A program made the position numbers and the translations under genes. The notes beneath the pieces were generated by a model. That model was not told the DNA's origin. It searched no databases and was given only the letters and a program-made list of their open reading frames with translations. From contig NZ_JAIVKL010000008.1 in assembly GCF_020524045.1 (NCBI RefSeq), forward strand, positions 1-64,000: a stretch of 64,000 bases of DNA. Direction: 5' to 3'. Shown here one piece after another: positions 52,534-61,116 of this stretch. Every line of letters starts with the position of its first letter. Within the stretch, counting starts at the first letter, position 1. This DNA is from Metabacillus litoralis (GTDB lineage Bacteria; Bacillota; Bacilli; Bacillales; Bacillaceae).

Positions 52534-53013
52534 ATGTTAAAAAGGACTAAGAATTTTGGGATGGATGAAAATGAATTCTGGAAGTTAATAGATATGTTTG
52601 AGTGGAAACACTCAGGCGATGATGAAAAAGTATTAAAGAAAGCAATTAAATACTTATCAAAGAAGTCTGATGAAGAAATATATGTGTTTGCCGATATTTT
52701 ATCAAAGTTGTTATATGATTTAGATGGGAAAGTATATGCAGAAAATATTGGTGAAGGTGCGTATACAACCGACGAAGATACATATTTTTCAGTTGATGAA
52801 TTTCTTTATTCAAGATGTGTTGTAGTGGCAAATGGAAAAGAATTTTACTACGAAGTTCTTAATAATCCTACTTCTATGCCAGAGGACATGGAATTTGAAG
52901 GCCTTCTTTATTTACCGAGTGATGCGTTTGAACTTAAACACGATGAGGAGTATGATTACGTTCCAAAATTTGATTATGAAACGTTCAGCAACAAAAGTAA
53001 GTGGAAGGAATAA
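52534..53013 (+). CDS. DUF4240 protein
   Basis: The ATG at 52534 follows AAGGAGTGTG. The 159-residue cytosolic protein has the DUF4240 opening MDENEFWKLIDMFEWKHSGD and IYVFADILSKLLYDLDGKVY, with YFSVDEFLYSRCVVVANGKE and a conserved acidic tail. The family is unknown; members often occur near polymorphic toxins or in accessory regions. Confidence 0.8.
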   Translation: MLKRTKNFGMDENEFWKLIDMFEWKHSGDDEKVLKKAIKYLSKKSDEEIYVFADILSKLLYDLDGKVYAENIGEGAYTTDEDTYFSVDEFLYSRCVVVANGKEFYYEVLNNPTSMPEDMEFEGLLYLPSDAFELKHDEEYDYVPKFDYETFSNKSKWKE

Positions 53014-53049
53014 TTCATTTTTTATTGAGTTATTTGTTAAGTGAATTAT

Positions 53050-53263
53050 AAGGCGATGTGCGAGTGAAATTTTATTATTCATTCAAAAAGAAGCTCTACC
53101 TTGGTTAGAAAAATGGAGGAGCAAAGAACATTTGTATAATGAGCAAAATTCTCCTTTAAAAAATGATTTTATTTCAAATTATGAGAAAGTCATTAATGGC
53201 TGTGAAGAGAACTTTTCAGGTTTAATTAAGAAAAGTAGGATACTATTAGGTATCAAAAATTAG
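53050..53263 (+). pseudogene. 3' remnant, possibly DUF4304-like
   Basis: Frame without start: ILLFIQKEALPWLEKWRSKE, HLYNEQNSPLKNDFISNYEK, VINGCEENFSGLIKKSRILL, GIKN, then TAG. ALPWLEKW is reminiscent of DUF4304-type proteins. Only the C-terminal part is left. Confidence 0.55.
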
Positions 53264-53320
53264 TTGTTTCTTCTTTCACTATAGACGAGCTTATTTTGCA
53301 CAAGGTAAGGTGATGTGTTC

Positions 53321-53572
53321 GTGAATGAACCTAATATGAAAGAAGTCATTGAAAAGCTAGAAAAGGTGCTTTCAGGTGACTTAAATAGAGAAGACGTATC
53401 AGATTGGGCTGAATTTTATGTTATGACTGATGAACCAAAAGTTAATGATGAAAATGTTTGGGAAATGTTGAAGACAATTAGTGGTATTGATATTTTAGAC
53501 TCACCCACAACCTATTATCATAACCAAGAAGACATTAAAGAATGGATTGAAAAAGCAAAAGGTTTGTTGTGA
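53321..53572 (+). CDS. Small hypothetical protein, immunity-like
   Basis: The GTG at 53321 follows AAGGTGATG. The 83-residue protein has KVLSGDLNREDVSDWAEFYV and VWEMLKTISGIDILDSPTTY, an acidic helical protein resembling immunity-type proteins with the LSREEVSDWA motif. No toxin gene is adjacent. Confidence 0.55.
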   Translation: MNEPNMKEVIEKLEKVLSGDLNREDVSDWAEFYVMTDEPKVNDENVWEMLKTISGIDILDSPTTYYHNQEDIKEWIEKAKGLL

Positions 53573-53626
53573 AGCTAACGTTGAGCTTTAACATAATTTT
53601 CCCTTTTAAGAATTGAGGTTGATTTC

Positions 53627-54157
53627 ATGCTGGGTATTAAAGAGTACGAACCAATTTTCTATACCGATATAAATGAGTTTATTAATTTTCATGGTGACAG
53701 TTTGAGGCAATTAATTGGCTCAACAATTGAGGGAATTTGGACAGTGTATGAATTTTCTGATGGTGAATTTTGGGCTGATTGTCCTGTTATATTAGTTGTA
53801 GGAGGAAGACAATTAGAGTTTTGTTCCTTTAATGATAGAGAAATTGCAGTTACTTGGGATCGAATTGATTTAGAGGAAAAGTTAGATTGGTACGGTAATG
53901 GTGAATTAAATCTTGAATGGAGAAGGAATGCGTTTGGAAACTCTTCTTTAATTATTGGAAAGCAAATTGAGGAAATTGAAGTAATTGAAATGACTCAAGA
54001 GGCAATAGACTCAAAAGGTAATGTACTTAATTCTGAACTGTTGTTAAATGGGGTAGGTTTTGGTATTGGTTCAAGATATTTTTCGATTTTTAACGCTTTT
54101 GACGAAACAGGCTTTTCATATTTGAGGCAGGATAATCTTATATATACTAAGCTTTAA
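53627..54157 (+). CDS. Hypothetical cytosolic protein
   Basis: The 176-residue protein is rich in beta segments and Trp: GSTIEGIWTVYEFSDGEFWA, ELNLEWRRNAFGNSSLIIGK, ELLLNGVGFGIGSRYFSIFN. It could be an immunity-like orphan; no family was identified. TTGAGGTTG precedes the ATG. Confidence 0.6.
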   Translation: MLGIKEYEPIFYTDINEFINFHGDSLRQLIGSTIEGIWTVYEFSDGEFWADCPVILVVGGRQLEFCSFNDREIAVTWDRIDLEEKLDWYGNGELNLEWRRNAFGNSSLIIGKQIEEIEVIEMTQEAIDSKGNVLNSELLLNGVGFGIGSRYFSIFNAFDETGFSYLRQDNLIYTKL

Positions 54158-54177
54158 ATAATTCTAACCCTTCTTCA

Positions 54178-54249
54178 AATAACAGGGGCTAATCTTCAAG
54201 AAGGAGATTGGCTTTTTCTTGTTGAAGTAAAGAAGCAGTTTTGCTAACC
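54178..54249 (+). repeat. Array repeat, GCTAATCTTC stem type
   Basis: CAGGGGCTAATCTTC-AAGAAG-GAGATTGGCTTTTTC followed by TTGAAGTAAAGAAGCAGTTTT. It is a sister copy of 35939-36012. Confidence 0.85.
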
Positions 54250-54310
54250 AAAAAAATAGGAAAATGGTATAATTATACATATTTTAATCAACTATTTTTA
54301 GGGGGATTTT

Positions 54311-54514
54311 ATGATTAAATCTATAAAAGGGCAATTAATTTTGTTTATATTAGTTACTATTGGTTTTATTTACCATACCCTGTCTGATATTACGTTTACT
54401 GGTGACGAGAGGTTTCTGTCCATTCGGGTATTATATTTCTTCATTATGATTTTTTCGGTGTTTAATGTTGGATTATTAACGCAAAAATACATTCAAACCA
54501 AAGAAAAGCAATAA
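54311..54514 (+). CDS. Two-helix small membrane protein
   Basis: The 67-residue protein has helices at about 9-25 and 39-58. TAGGGGGATT precedes the ATG. Upstream TGGTATAATTATAC is a candidate -10 region, so the unit seems to bring its own promoter. Confidence 0.55.
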   Translation: MIKSIKGQLILFILVTIGFIYHTLSDITFTGDERFLSIRVLYFFIMIFSVFNVGLLTQKYIQTKEKQ

Positions 54515-54520
54515 TTATAT

Positions 54521-54592
54521 TAAACTAAAGGGGTGCGATTCTGCAATTCTAGCAGGATGTTATTTTACTAACGAGCAAGTTAATTGAACAAT
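54521..54592 (+). repeat. Array repeat
   Basis: ACTAAAGGGGTGCGATTCTG-CAATTCTAG-CAGGATGTTATTTT followed by ACTAACGAGCAAGTTAATTG and AAC. Confidence 0.75.
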
Positions 54593-54643
54593 CACTCATA
54601 TTAATGGGAGTATATGGTAGAATGATAGGCGGGGGGATGAAAT

Positions 54644-54889
54644 TTGGGTAAAAAAGCTCACATATTTAATGTTATTGCAGGTATTATAATAATTGGTTCG
54701 GCGATAGATGCCCTTTTAAATGGGAGTAATAACCTTCCGTATTTTTTTATATTTTTGTTTGTTGTATTTTACCTTTTGCAATTTTTACACAATAAAAGTT
54801 TTAGATTTTTTGGCTTAAGCCTTACCGCTTTGCTTTTATTTGTATCAATTATGACTTCGCTACCACGTATTTTCCCATTTGCTCCATAA
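54644..54889 (+). CDS. Three-helix small membrane protein
   Basis: The TTG at 54644 follows GGGGGGATG. The 81-residue protein has helices at about 7-22, 30-46 and 53-70. Function unknown. Confidence 0.55.
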   Translation: MGKKAHIFNVIAGIIIIGSAIDALLNGSNNLPYFFIFLFVVFYLLQFLHNKSFRFFGLSLTALLLFVSIMTSLPRIFPFAP

Positions 54890-54978
54890 TCAAACATTGT
54901 TTGTTGGTGTTTCAGCAAAGGGTGGTTATGTAAAAACAAAGCAAAGTGCTTTTCAACATATATTGTAAATAAATGTCC

Positions 54979-55015
54979 TTAAGCTAAAGGGTGCTTTAGT
55001 TTAAGAAGACTGTTA
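54979..55015 (+). repeat. Array repeat, degenerate hairpin half
   Basis: AAGCTAAAGGGTGCTTTAGTTTAAG. It is the last repeat before the conventional region. Confidence 0.5.
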
Positions 55016-55016
55016 A

Positions 55017-55069
55017 TACAAAGCAAAAGGATCAGATTTAAATCTGATCCTTTTGCTTTGTATTTTTTT
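55017..55069. terminator. 46-base perfect palindrome, terminator-like
   Basis: TACAAAGCAAAAGGATCAG-ATTT and its exact inverse AAAT-CTGATCCTTTTGCTTTGTA meet without a loop and are followed by TTTTTTT. Confidence 0.8.
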
Positions 55070-55371
55070 GTATTCCTGATTTGATTACTAACACCAGTGT
55101 TAATTACCATGTAAAATTACGTTTTTTTAAAACATTAATGGAGCATAAAAAACTGCACCTTTTTTAGAGAAGTTGTGAATATACAAGATGTGAAGTTTAT
55201 TGAACTAAAGATATTAATGCCAATGGGATAAGATAAATAAATTCAAAACTTTGAAGGGGTGGGCTCTTAGAAGTCTTTTTCTTACTCCTGGTTCCCCTGG
55301 TTTACTGTTCATTCGTTTACTCACTATTTTTTGGGGAAAAAGCGAATATAGGATGAATTATTGGAGGGAGA
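55070..55371. other. Intergenic stretch without a gene
   Basis: A 60-codon frame (55251-55433) has unlikely composition and is discounted. No RNA gene or array repeat was seen. Confidence 0.4.
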
Positions 55372-55608
55372 TTGGTTGTGTGGGTTTTACGGTTTGTAGG
55401 TGTACTATTCATTTTAATAAGTTGATTTTTTGATAGAGACAGGCTTTTGTCCAGGCAGCTGTTCCATCTATCTTTTTATCGTTTTAAATATGATTCATCT
55501 GGAAAGAAATTGATAGCTCTGTTATTGAAAAAGGCAAAGGAGGGGGAAGTCAGGCTTCTGATTGACTTAGTTGGTAGCATTTGGTTGCCTAGGAAAATCA
55601 AAAATTAA
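55372..55608 (+). pseudogene. Cardiolipin synthase/phospholipase D-like gene remnant
   Basis: A TTG at 55372 after GGAGGGAG opens VVWVLRFVGVLFILIS. A second frame continues DRDRLLSRQLFHLSFYRFKY, DSSGKKLIALLLKKAKEGEV and RLLIDLVGSIWL. The GKKLIxLLLKKAKEGxEVRLL pattern is that of the first PLD domain of cardiolipin synthases. The remainder of the enzyme (about 350 residues) is missing. Confidence 0.6.
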
Positions 55609-55688
55609 AGATTTAAAAAAGAATAGAAATAGTGAGAGGCTTGAAATGCTTTAAGTGAAAATAATTAAACATTAGAAAGGAGCATCAT

Positions 55689-56417
55689 ATGGAAACGAAT
55701 AAACAAAAAGCAAAGAAAGCCGGATTTCCATTTCTAATCATGATTTCAGGGGTTGGATTTTCGGTTCTTTTTATCATTTTATTTGCAAAACTTTCAGAAG
55801 AATTGCTAGAAAAAGAGGTAGAAATATTTGATGCCACAATTATTAATTGGTTTAAATACATAGAAAATGGCACGCTCGACCAAATCATGATATTTGGTAC
55901 GGAGCTAGGTTCAGTTTGGTTTTTATCAGTATGTACAGTTGGTGCCATCATCGGGTTATGGGTTACATCCAAGGATAAATGGGGAATTCTATTCCTCGTG
56001 ATTGGGATCGGTGGAGGTGGTCTGCTGACTACCTTATTGAAACATCTATATGCACGCGGTCGTCCATCTATCAATCCTGAAATCGATGCGATTGGCTATA
56101 GCTTTCCAAGTGGCCATTCAATGGGTTCTTTGATTTTTTATGGATTTATCGCATATTTCATCGTTCGCTCAAGCAGAAAGAAAGTTTTAAAGTGGTTTGT
56201 GATATTCACTGCAGGATTGGTGGTAATCTGGATCGGATCGACACGGATATATCTTGGTGCTCATTACCCAAGTGATGTTCTTGCGGGGCACCTAGCTGGA
56301 GTTATTTGGCTAATCCTCACCATTCTTGCATTGGAATGGGTAGAGTGGCGAAGTGCAAACTCTATCCGGCCAACTCATGTCTTTAAGAGATTCATAGGAA
56401 AATATATTCATTTTTAA
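55689..56417 (+). CDS. PAP2-family membrane phosphatase
   Basis: The 242-residue protein has six helices. All three phosphatase motifs are present: KHLYARGRP, PSGHSMGS, and STRIYLGAHYPSDVLAG. Such enzymes dephosphorylate phosphatidate, phosphatidylglycerol phosphate or undecaprenyl pyrophosphate. AAAGGAGCATC precedes the ATG. The next gene, a phosphoesterase, starts 15 bases later, so the two form an operon. Confidence 0.9.
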   Translation: METNKQKAKKAGFPFLIMISGVGFSVLFIILFAKLSEELLEKEVEIFDATIINWFKYIENGTLDQIMIFGTELGSVWFLSVCTVGAIIGLWVTSKDKWGILFLVIGIGGGGLLTTLLKHLYARGRPSINPEIDAIGYSFPSGHSMGSLIFYGFIAYFIVRSSRKKVLKWFVIFTAGLVVIWIGSTRIYLGAHYPSDVLAGHLAGVIWLILTILALEWVEWRSANSIRPTHVFKRFIGKYIHF

Positions 56418-56431
56418 ATTGGAAGGAGAGG

Positions 56432-57352
56432 GTGAAAATTTTAAAAAAAAATAAATTTGCAAAAATAGTGGGATTGATTCTAGTGAGCATCTTAATTTGG
56501 GGATTAGTAGAACCATATTTTTTAGATATTGAAAAGGAAAAAGCAGCCATTCCGAACTTGCCATCGAAATGGGAGGGCAAAAAGGTTGCGGTGATTGGAG
56601 ATTTCCAAGTAGGGATGTGGATGGATAACACAGAAACTGTAGAGAATGCTGCTGAAAAAATCGCAGGAATGAAGCCGGATGCAGTGCTGATTCTCGGAGA
56701 TTTTATCTATCATTCGCTTGAGGATCCAAATGCAGAGATGCAAAAGGTTGAAAAGCTGATCAACCCTCTGGTAAAAACAGATATTCCCATATTCGCCGTT
56801 TTGGGGAATCATGACTATAACATGGGTAACAAAAATGACGAACCCAAAATAGCATCAGCGAAGCATGTGAAAACATCTCTAAAGGAGATGGGAATAACAT
56901 TGTTGCACAATCGTTCTGTTGCTTTAAAACTGACAAAGGATAATGAAGTCGTAATCGGAAAGCCTCAGGATAGTTGTTTTTATTTAGCTGGATTGGGAGC
57001 TAATTGGCCTGAAAATGCGGAGCCAGCCAAAGCGCTCAATGGTATTCCCGAAGCAGCTCCGAGAATGATCATGATGCACAATCCAGAATCATTCGCAAAG
57101 CTACCAGAAAATTCAGCACCACTTGCAGTAGCCGGTCATACACACGGAGGACAATTTAGAGTTCCATTTGCGCCAGAGTGGTCATATAAAAGCCTAGTTG
57201 CAAAAGACAAAGCAACGGTAGATGGGTGGATTGAAAACTTAGGAGCAAAGGGGAACCATTTGTATGTAAATAGAGGGATTGGTTTCAGTGATCTTCCACT
57301 TAGAATCAATACACCTCCGGAAATTACCGTTTTTATATTAACAAAAGTCTAG
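56432..57352 (+). CDS. Membrane-anchored metallophosphoesterase
   Basis: The GTG at 56432 follows GGAAGGAGAGG. The 306-residue protein has an anchor helix (about 11-27) and a calcineurin-like domain with VAVIGDFQVG (Asp site, with Gln in place of the usual His), LILGDFIYH, LGNHDYN and AGHTHGGQF. It resembles YkuE/UDP-2,3-diacylglucosamine hydrolase-like outward-facing esterases. The changed first motif could alter metal use. Confidence 0.85.
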   Translation: MKILKKNKFAKIVGLILVSILIWGLVEPYFLDIEKEKAAIPNLPSKWEGKKVAVIGDFQVGMWMDNTETVENAAEKIAGMKPDAVLILGDFIYHSLEDPNAEMQKVEKLINPLVKTDIPIFAVLGNHDYNMGNKNDEPKIASAKHVKTSLKEMGITLLHNRSVALKLTKDNEVVIGKPQDSCFYLAGLGANWPENAEPAKALNGIPEAAPRMIMMHNPESFAKLPENSAPLAVAGHTHGGQFRVPFAPEWSYKSLVAKDKATVDGWIENLGAKGNHLYVNRGIGFSDLPLRINTPPEITVFILTKV

Positions 57353-57448
57353 AATGATAGAAGACGTTTATAGCATTCTGTGTCGGGTAATAGTTTTATA
57401 AGCTAAAGGAATAGTTTTCAAGACAAATGACAAGGAGTGAAATCATCT

Positions 57449-57664
57449 ATGAAAAACTATTAACATTACCTATAGGAGCTGAATTGGTTTTGGAAGATTG
57501 TCCAGAAGGTGCAAAAGAGGATACAGGGGAACCTGATACTGAAAAGTGAATAGGAAGAAGTAAACACAATAAAGTAGAATCAGAATCTAATGAAACTGAA
57601 ACGAATGAAAAAGAGGAGCCCAGATCTTGATGCAGAACTTTCTGAAAAAGTAAACGGAAAATAA
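57449..57664 (+). pseudogene. Decayed acidic lipoprotein-like gene
   Basis: AAGGAGTG precedes the ATG at 57449, which stops after MKNY. Dropping one base gives MKKLLTLPIGAELVLEDCPE and GAKEDTGEPDTEK, then further stops, then VESESNETETNEKEEP and LDAELSEKVNGK before the TAA. It looks like a lipoprotein gene with at least three lesions, including its lipobox. Confidence 0.55.
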
Positions 57665-57786
57665 TAATCTAGTAATTTTCTTTAAAAATAATCCAGAGCT
57701 AATTGAATCAAAGTCGCTGTTATTTTTAAAAGTGAATAAATAACCTTTCATGATTTAATGAAAATAGAAACCAAAGGAGGCTAAAC

Positions 57787-58734
57787 ATGAAAAAGAAAGT
57801 AATACCATTTGCAGTTGTATCAACATTAGTTTTTGCCCCACTATCTGCGGGTGCAGTGGAATATAAAGAGGTAAAAGAGCAATACCCGGCGGTGACATCC
57901 TGGACAGAGGTGGACTGGAATAACTATCTAGAAGAAAATTACGGATCTCAGTTAGATGATTATGATAACATGAATGAACTGAAAGCAGACATCGGAGAAC
58001 CAATAGATATTAATCAGCTGGCTGACGGAAATCTTGATCAAAATATATTGGACATCATTGAAAGATACAATATGGATACAAATCAGCTGGTAGCTTTCTT
58101 AGAAGAATATGACAACAGGGATAATATACACTTTGTAGGCGATTTGGTGAAATCATTGGATGAAGAATGGACCGTTAACGAAAATGATTCAACCAATAAT
58201 GATGGAGATGTTGCTTCGGAAAACAATAACGAAGACAATGCTTCCGATAACTCTAATGCCAATGGAGCAAACGAACCCGCTGAAACAGAAACACTGGACG
58301 AGGCGCTGTTAGAGGAAACGTACTTAGTACCACTTGGTTGGACGGTTGATGAATTCAACCAGTATTTAGTTGATAATTATGACACAGACTTGAATGATTA
58401 CACTTTATTTGAAGACCTGGTATCTCAGGTAGGTCCGCTAATTACCGACGAAAATGAACGTGAGTTAATAGAAAAATACGGCTTGACTCCTGTAGAGTAC
58501 GAAGTATTACTGGCAGAATACGGAGAACGTCCAGATGATTATTACTTCCTATATGACTTGAGAGAATCGCTTGATTACTATAATAGTGATCAGCCGGAAG
58601 AAGCAGCAACCGAAAAGGGCGGTGACATGCCAGATACGGCTACAAATTCACTTACCAATGCATTACTAGGAGTAGGACTATTCATGCTTGGAGGCATTAC
58701 CTTAAGAGCCCGTAAATACTTTGGTGATCGGTAA
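57787..58734 (+). CDS. Processed acidic surface protein with a LPXTA-like sorting signal
   Basis: The 315-residue protein has a signal peptide (to about 23, AGA), an acidic repeat-like body (LEENYGSQLDDYDNMNELKA and, repeated later, VDNYDTDLNDYTLFEDLVSQ), an Asn/Asp/Glu-rich linker, and a C-terminal sorting signal MPDTA at 281-285 followed by a hydrophobic helix and RARKYFGDR. This is the acidic_w_LPXTA type, the usual single substrate of the class D sortase encoded next. AAAGGAGG lies before the ATG. Confidence 0.88.
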   Translation: MKKKVIPFAVVSTLVFAPLSAGAVEYKEVKEQYPAVTSWTEVDWNNYLEENYGSQLDDYDNMNELKADIGEPIDINQLADGNLDQNILDIIERYNMDTNQLVAFLEEYDNRDNIHFVGDLVKSLDEEWTVNENDSTNNDGDVASENNNEDNASDNSNANGANEPAETETLDEALLEETYLVPLGWTVDEFNQYLVDNYDTDLNDYTLFEDLVSQVGPLITDENERELIEKYGLTPVEYEVLLAEYGERPDDYYFLYDLRESLDYYNSDQPEEAATEKGGDMPDTATNSLTNALLGVGLFMLGGITLRARKYFGDR

Positions 58735-59354
58735 TGGATAAAGGGAAAAATAATGGTAAGCGGGAATGGATTATTCCCGCTATTGCCTTTTTCCTCATCA
58801 TTTCTGGCGTATATTTGGCAAGCACCCACGCATATAGCTGGGCAAAAGGAGTCATGGCTGTCGAGAATGGTAATGACGGTGTTAGTATCAGGAAAATGGA
58901 ACAAGAAATGGATAAAAATGAAAAAAGCACAAATACCGATAAACCAGATAAAGGAGAAAAGATCGGGGAAATATCCATCCCAAAGGTCGACATATCTGTT
59001 CCGATATACGAAGGTACAAGTGAAGAAGAGCTTGAAAAAGGTGCTGGACATTATTCCAACAGCGTTATGCCTGGTGAAGACAATAACACAGTAATTTCAG
59101 GGCATAGGGACACTGTATTCAGAAAGCTTAAAGAAGTCGGAGAACATAATGTGATTAAGGTTGAAACTGCAAAAGGAGTATACACCTACCGAATAGAAAA
59201 GGTCAGGATTGTTGACGCAGAAGATAAAACCGTCATTGTCCCAAAGCCTGAGGCTACATTAACTTTGACGACCTGTTACCCATTTACTTACATTGGCGAT
59301 GCACCAGAACGTTATGTTTTGGTTGGAAATTTGATAAATTCATCTGAAAAATAA
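58734..59354 (+). CDS. srtD: Class D sortase
   Basis: The ATG overlaps the previous stop (TAATG), so translation is coupled. The 206-residue protein has an N-terminal membrane helix (about 13-31), then the sortase barrel with His 124 (SGHRDTVF), Cys 181 (TLTTCYPF) and Arg 193 (APERYVL). It anchors the upstream acidic protein to the wall or processes it. The gene symbol follows the class; the exact subgroup was not tested. Confidence 0.88.
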   Translation: MDKGKNNGKREWIIPAIAFFLIISGVYLASTHAYSWAKGVMAVENGNDGVSIRKMEQEMDKNEKSTNTDKPDKGEKIGEISIPKVDISVPIYEGTSEEELEKGAGHYSNSVMPGEDNNTVISGHRDTVFRKLKEVGEHNVIKVETAKGVYTYRIEKVRIVDAEDKTVIVPKPEATLTLTTCYPFTYIGDAPERYVLVGNLINSSEK

Positions 59355-59374
59355 GATGCTTTTAAGGGACCACA

Positions 59375-59606
59375 TTTTAAAAACTTTCTAATCGCAATTA
59401 CGCTTGGACGATCTTTGGTCCTTGGAAGGTGTTCTAAAAGGGCAGGACAAATGAGTGCATAAAGAAGAACCAACAGAAGACACGTCAGTTGACGGACAGA
59501 TTCAGAATTTAATAACGATGAATATAAGCTTGAGGAAGAAGAGACTGCAAGTATTGAAGAGGAAAAGTTTTAGTCAGAAAATGAACTTGATCAAGACAAC
59601 AAATAA
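59375..59606 (+). pseudogene. Second decayed acidic lipoprotein-like gene
   Basis: The frame reads NFLIAITLGRSLVLGRCSKR (a mutated lipoprotein signal), then stops; shifted frames give EEPTEDTSVDGQIQN, NDEYKLEEEETASIEEEKF and SENELDQDNK before the TAA. The composition resembles the decayed gene at 57449. A terminator ends it. Confidence 0.45.
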
Positions 59607-59642
59607 AAACAGTTGCCCTTATTAGACGGCAACTGTTTTTAT
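59603..59642. terminator. Bidirectional terminator
   Basis: AAAAACAGTTGCC pairs with GGCAACTGTTTTT. It serves the sortase locus and the convergent acyltransferase. Confidence 0.88.
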
Positions 59643-59679
59643 CATGTATTTTTATTTGGGCCGTAGCTATGTTTCCATA

Positions 59680-60756
59680 CTATTCTTGCTTCCCTAACTG
59701 TTCCTTAAGCTTTTGATGTTTGCTATTTCTTGATTGATTGTCCTGATTAAAAAGACCTGATGCAATTTTCCCTTCAATTAGTGGCTTTGTTAGTTGGACT
59801 ACATAATCGGAACTTAAAAAGAAAGTGAGCACTAGCCAGATAATAGGCACAATAATAAAATGAATTGGCTGGATAGTACTTGAAAGGTCTAAAGTATACA
59901 TGATTTTTATGAACAAAATATGTAAAATATAAATATAAGCAGTTCGTCTACTCAGGTGGGTAAAAAAGGTCTTCCTCTTAGAAACCCAGGGAAAAAATGA
60001 AAAGATTCCTAGCAACATTACAAAATAGAAAACTATTCTAAACAAGGCCCCCTCAACATAAGAATCGGCAATTTCAATATATGGAGATCTACCTAGTAGA
60101 TAGGAACGTGCTTGTGGTAAAGCAAAAAATGAAAGTATGAGACAGCTAAATCCAATGCTCGTTATTGAGATGATCTTTGCATACCCTCTTTTAAGCCAAT
60201 TGAATGATTCCGCCCCTATATAGTGACCAATTAGGAAGAAAGGGAAGAACACGAATGTTCTTGAAATGCTTAAATAATGTCCAGCATGGTCAAGCGCCCC
60301 TATGCCAATACCTATTAGAAAGGAAATAAGGATGGGGTGTTTTAACTTTGTGAAGACTAGAAGGAGAATGTTCCAGGAAAACAAACTTAGCATGAACCAC
60401 ATGGCCAAGCTAGGATAAAATAGGGAAACATTCAAAGTCTCGTGTCCATATATTACATCATTCAATAGAGAATAAAAGCTTTGGAAAATTAAATAAGGAA
60501 TGAATATACTTAATGTGATTTTTTGAAAGAACCCATCTTTATAGAAACGTTTTGAGAAATATCCTGTGATTAAAATGAGTGCGGGCATTCTAAATGAAGC
60601 CAAAAAATTATTTGCAAAGTAAATAGTATCACTGTTTGCTCTAGCTGGACTGACCAAATGTCCAAGTACCACCAGAGCAACGAGGATAAATCGGGCATTA
60701 TCGAAAAATGGGTCCCTTTTATTTGTTTGTTCAGGAACTTGTTCCAGACATAACAC
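59680..60756 (-). CDS. Acyltransferase 3/OafA-type membrane protein
   Basis: The 358-residue protein has about ten helices and the family opening RDPFFDNARFILVALVVLGH with the catalytic-type His, then NNFLASFRMPALILITGYFS. These enzymes transfer acyl groups to cell-surface sugars or lipids. The start is unclear: the GTG at 60756 overlaps its own ribosome site, and an ATG four bases later is in another frame and stops after six codons, so a small indel at the 5' end is possible. Confidence 0.82.
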   Translation of the reverse strand: MLCLEQVPEQTNKRDPFFDNARFILVALVVLGHLVSPARANSDTIYFANNFLASFRMPALILITGYFSKRFYKDGFFQKITLSIFIPYLIFQSFYSLLNDVIYGHETLNVSLFYPSLAMWFMLSLFSWNILLLVFTKLKHPILISFLIGIGIGALDHAGHYLSISRTFVFFPFFLIGHYIGAESFNWLKRGYAKIISITSIGFSCLILSFFALPQARSYLLGRSPYIEIADSYVEGALFRIVFYFVMLLGIFSFFPWVSKRKTFFTHLSRRTAYIYILHILFIKIMYTLDLSSTIQPIHFIIVPIIWLVLTFFLSSDYVVQLTKPLIEGKIASGLFNQDNQSRNSKHQKLKEQLGKQE

Positions 60757-61116
60757 CTCTATTATAGAAATCTATTGCTCTCTATGTTCACTACTTAAAA
60801 GCTAGTTACTATAACTAGTGGACATAACTATACATTAGCCTTACCAATGAGTCATTAAACATAGAATTCAAGTACTAATCTATATTACGTTAGTTAGCGC
60901 TTCTTCTATAGAAACTGGGATATTTTCCGGATAATTCTCAGTCTTTTTTATAATAGATAACATGTTGATTAAACAATAAGACTCTTCTTATTCAAGTAAC
61001 GGGTAATTTTTTTCAACAAGTAGCAAGGCATTTTTCTTATTTGAATAACTGGAGCAGTATAGTGGAACAAATGCTGTTTTTATTTGCACAATAGTTCAAA
61101 ACAATTAAGAAGAGGG
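60757..61116. other. Intergenic region with one array repeat
   Basis: CTAGTTACTATAACTAG at 60802-60818 is an inverted repeat, possibly regulatory. The array repeat is listed separately. No gene was seen. Confidence 0.4.
60990..61070 (+). repeat. Array repeat
   Basis: AAGTAACGGGTAATTTTTTTC-AACAAGTAGC-AAGGCATTTTTC followed by AATAACTGGAGCAGTATAGTGG and AACAA. Confidence 0.65.

Noticed and set aside
53321-54157. Contact-dependent or polymorphic toxin-immunity locus
   Set aside because: The two products look immunity-like, but no toxin gene, secretion gene or toxin fragment lies nearby.
55251-55433. 60-codon frame
   Set aside because: It has no ribosome site and overlaps the start of the better-supported PLD-like remnant.
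58590-59051. 153-codon minus-strand frame over the sortase locus
   Set aside because: It is antisense to two clearly recognised genes.
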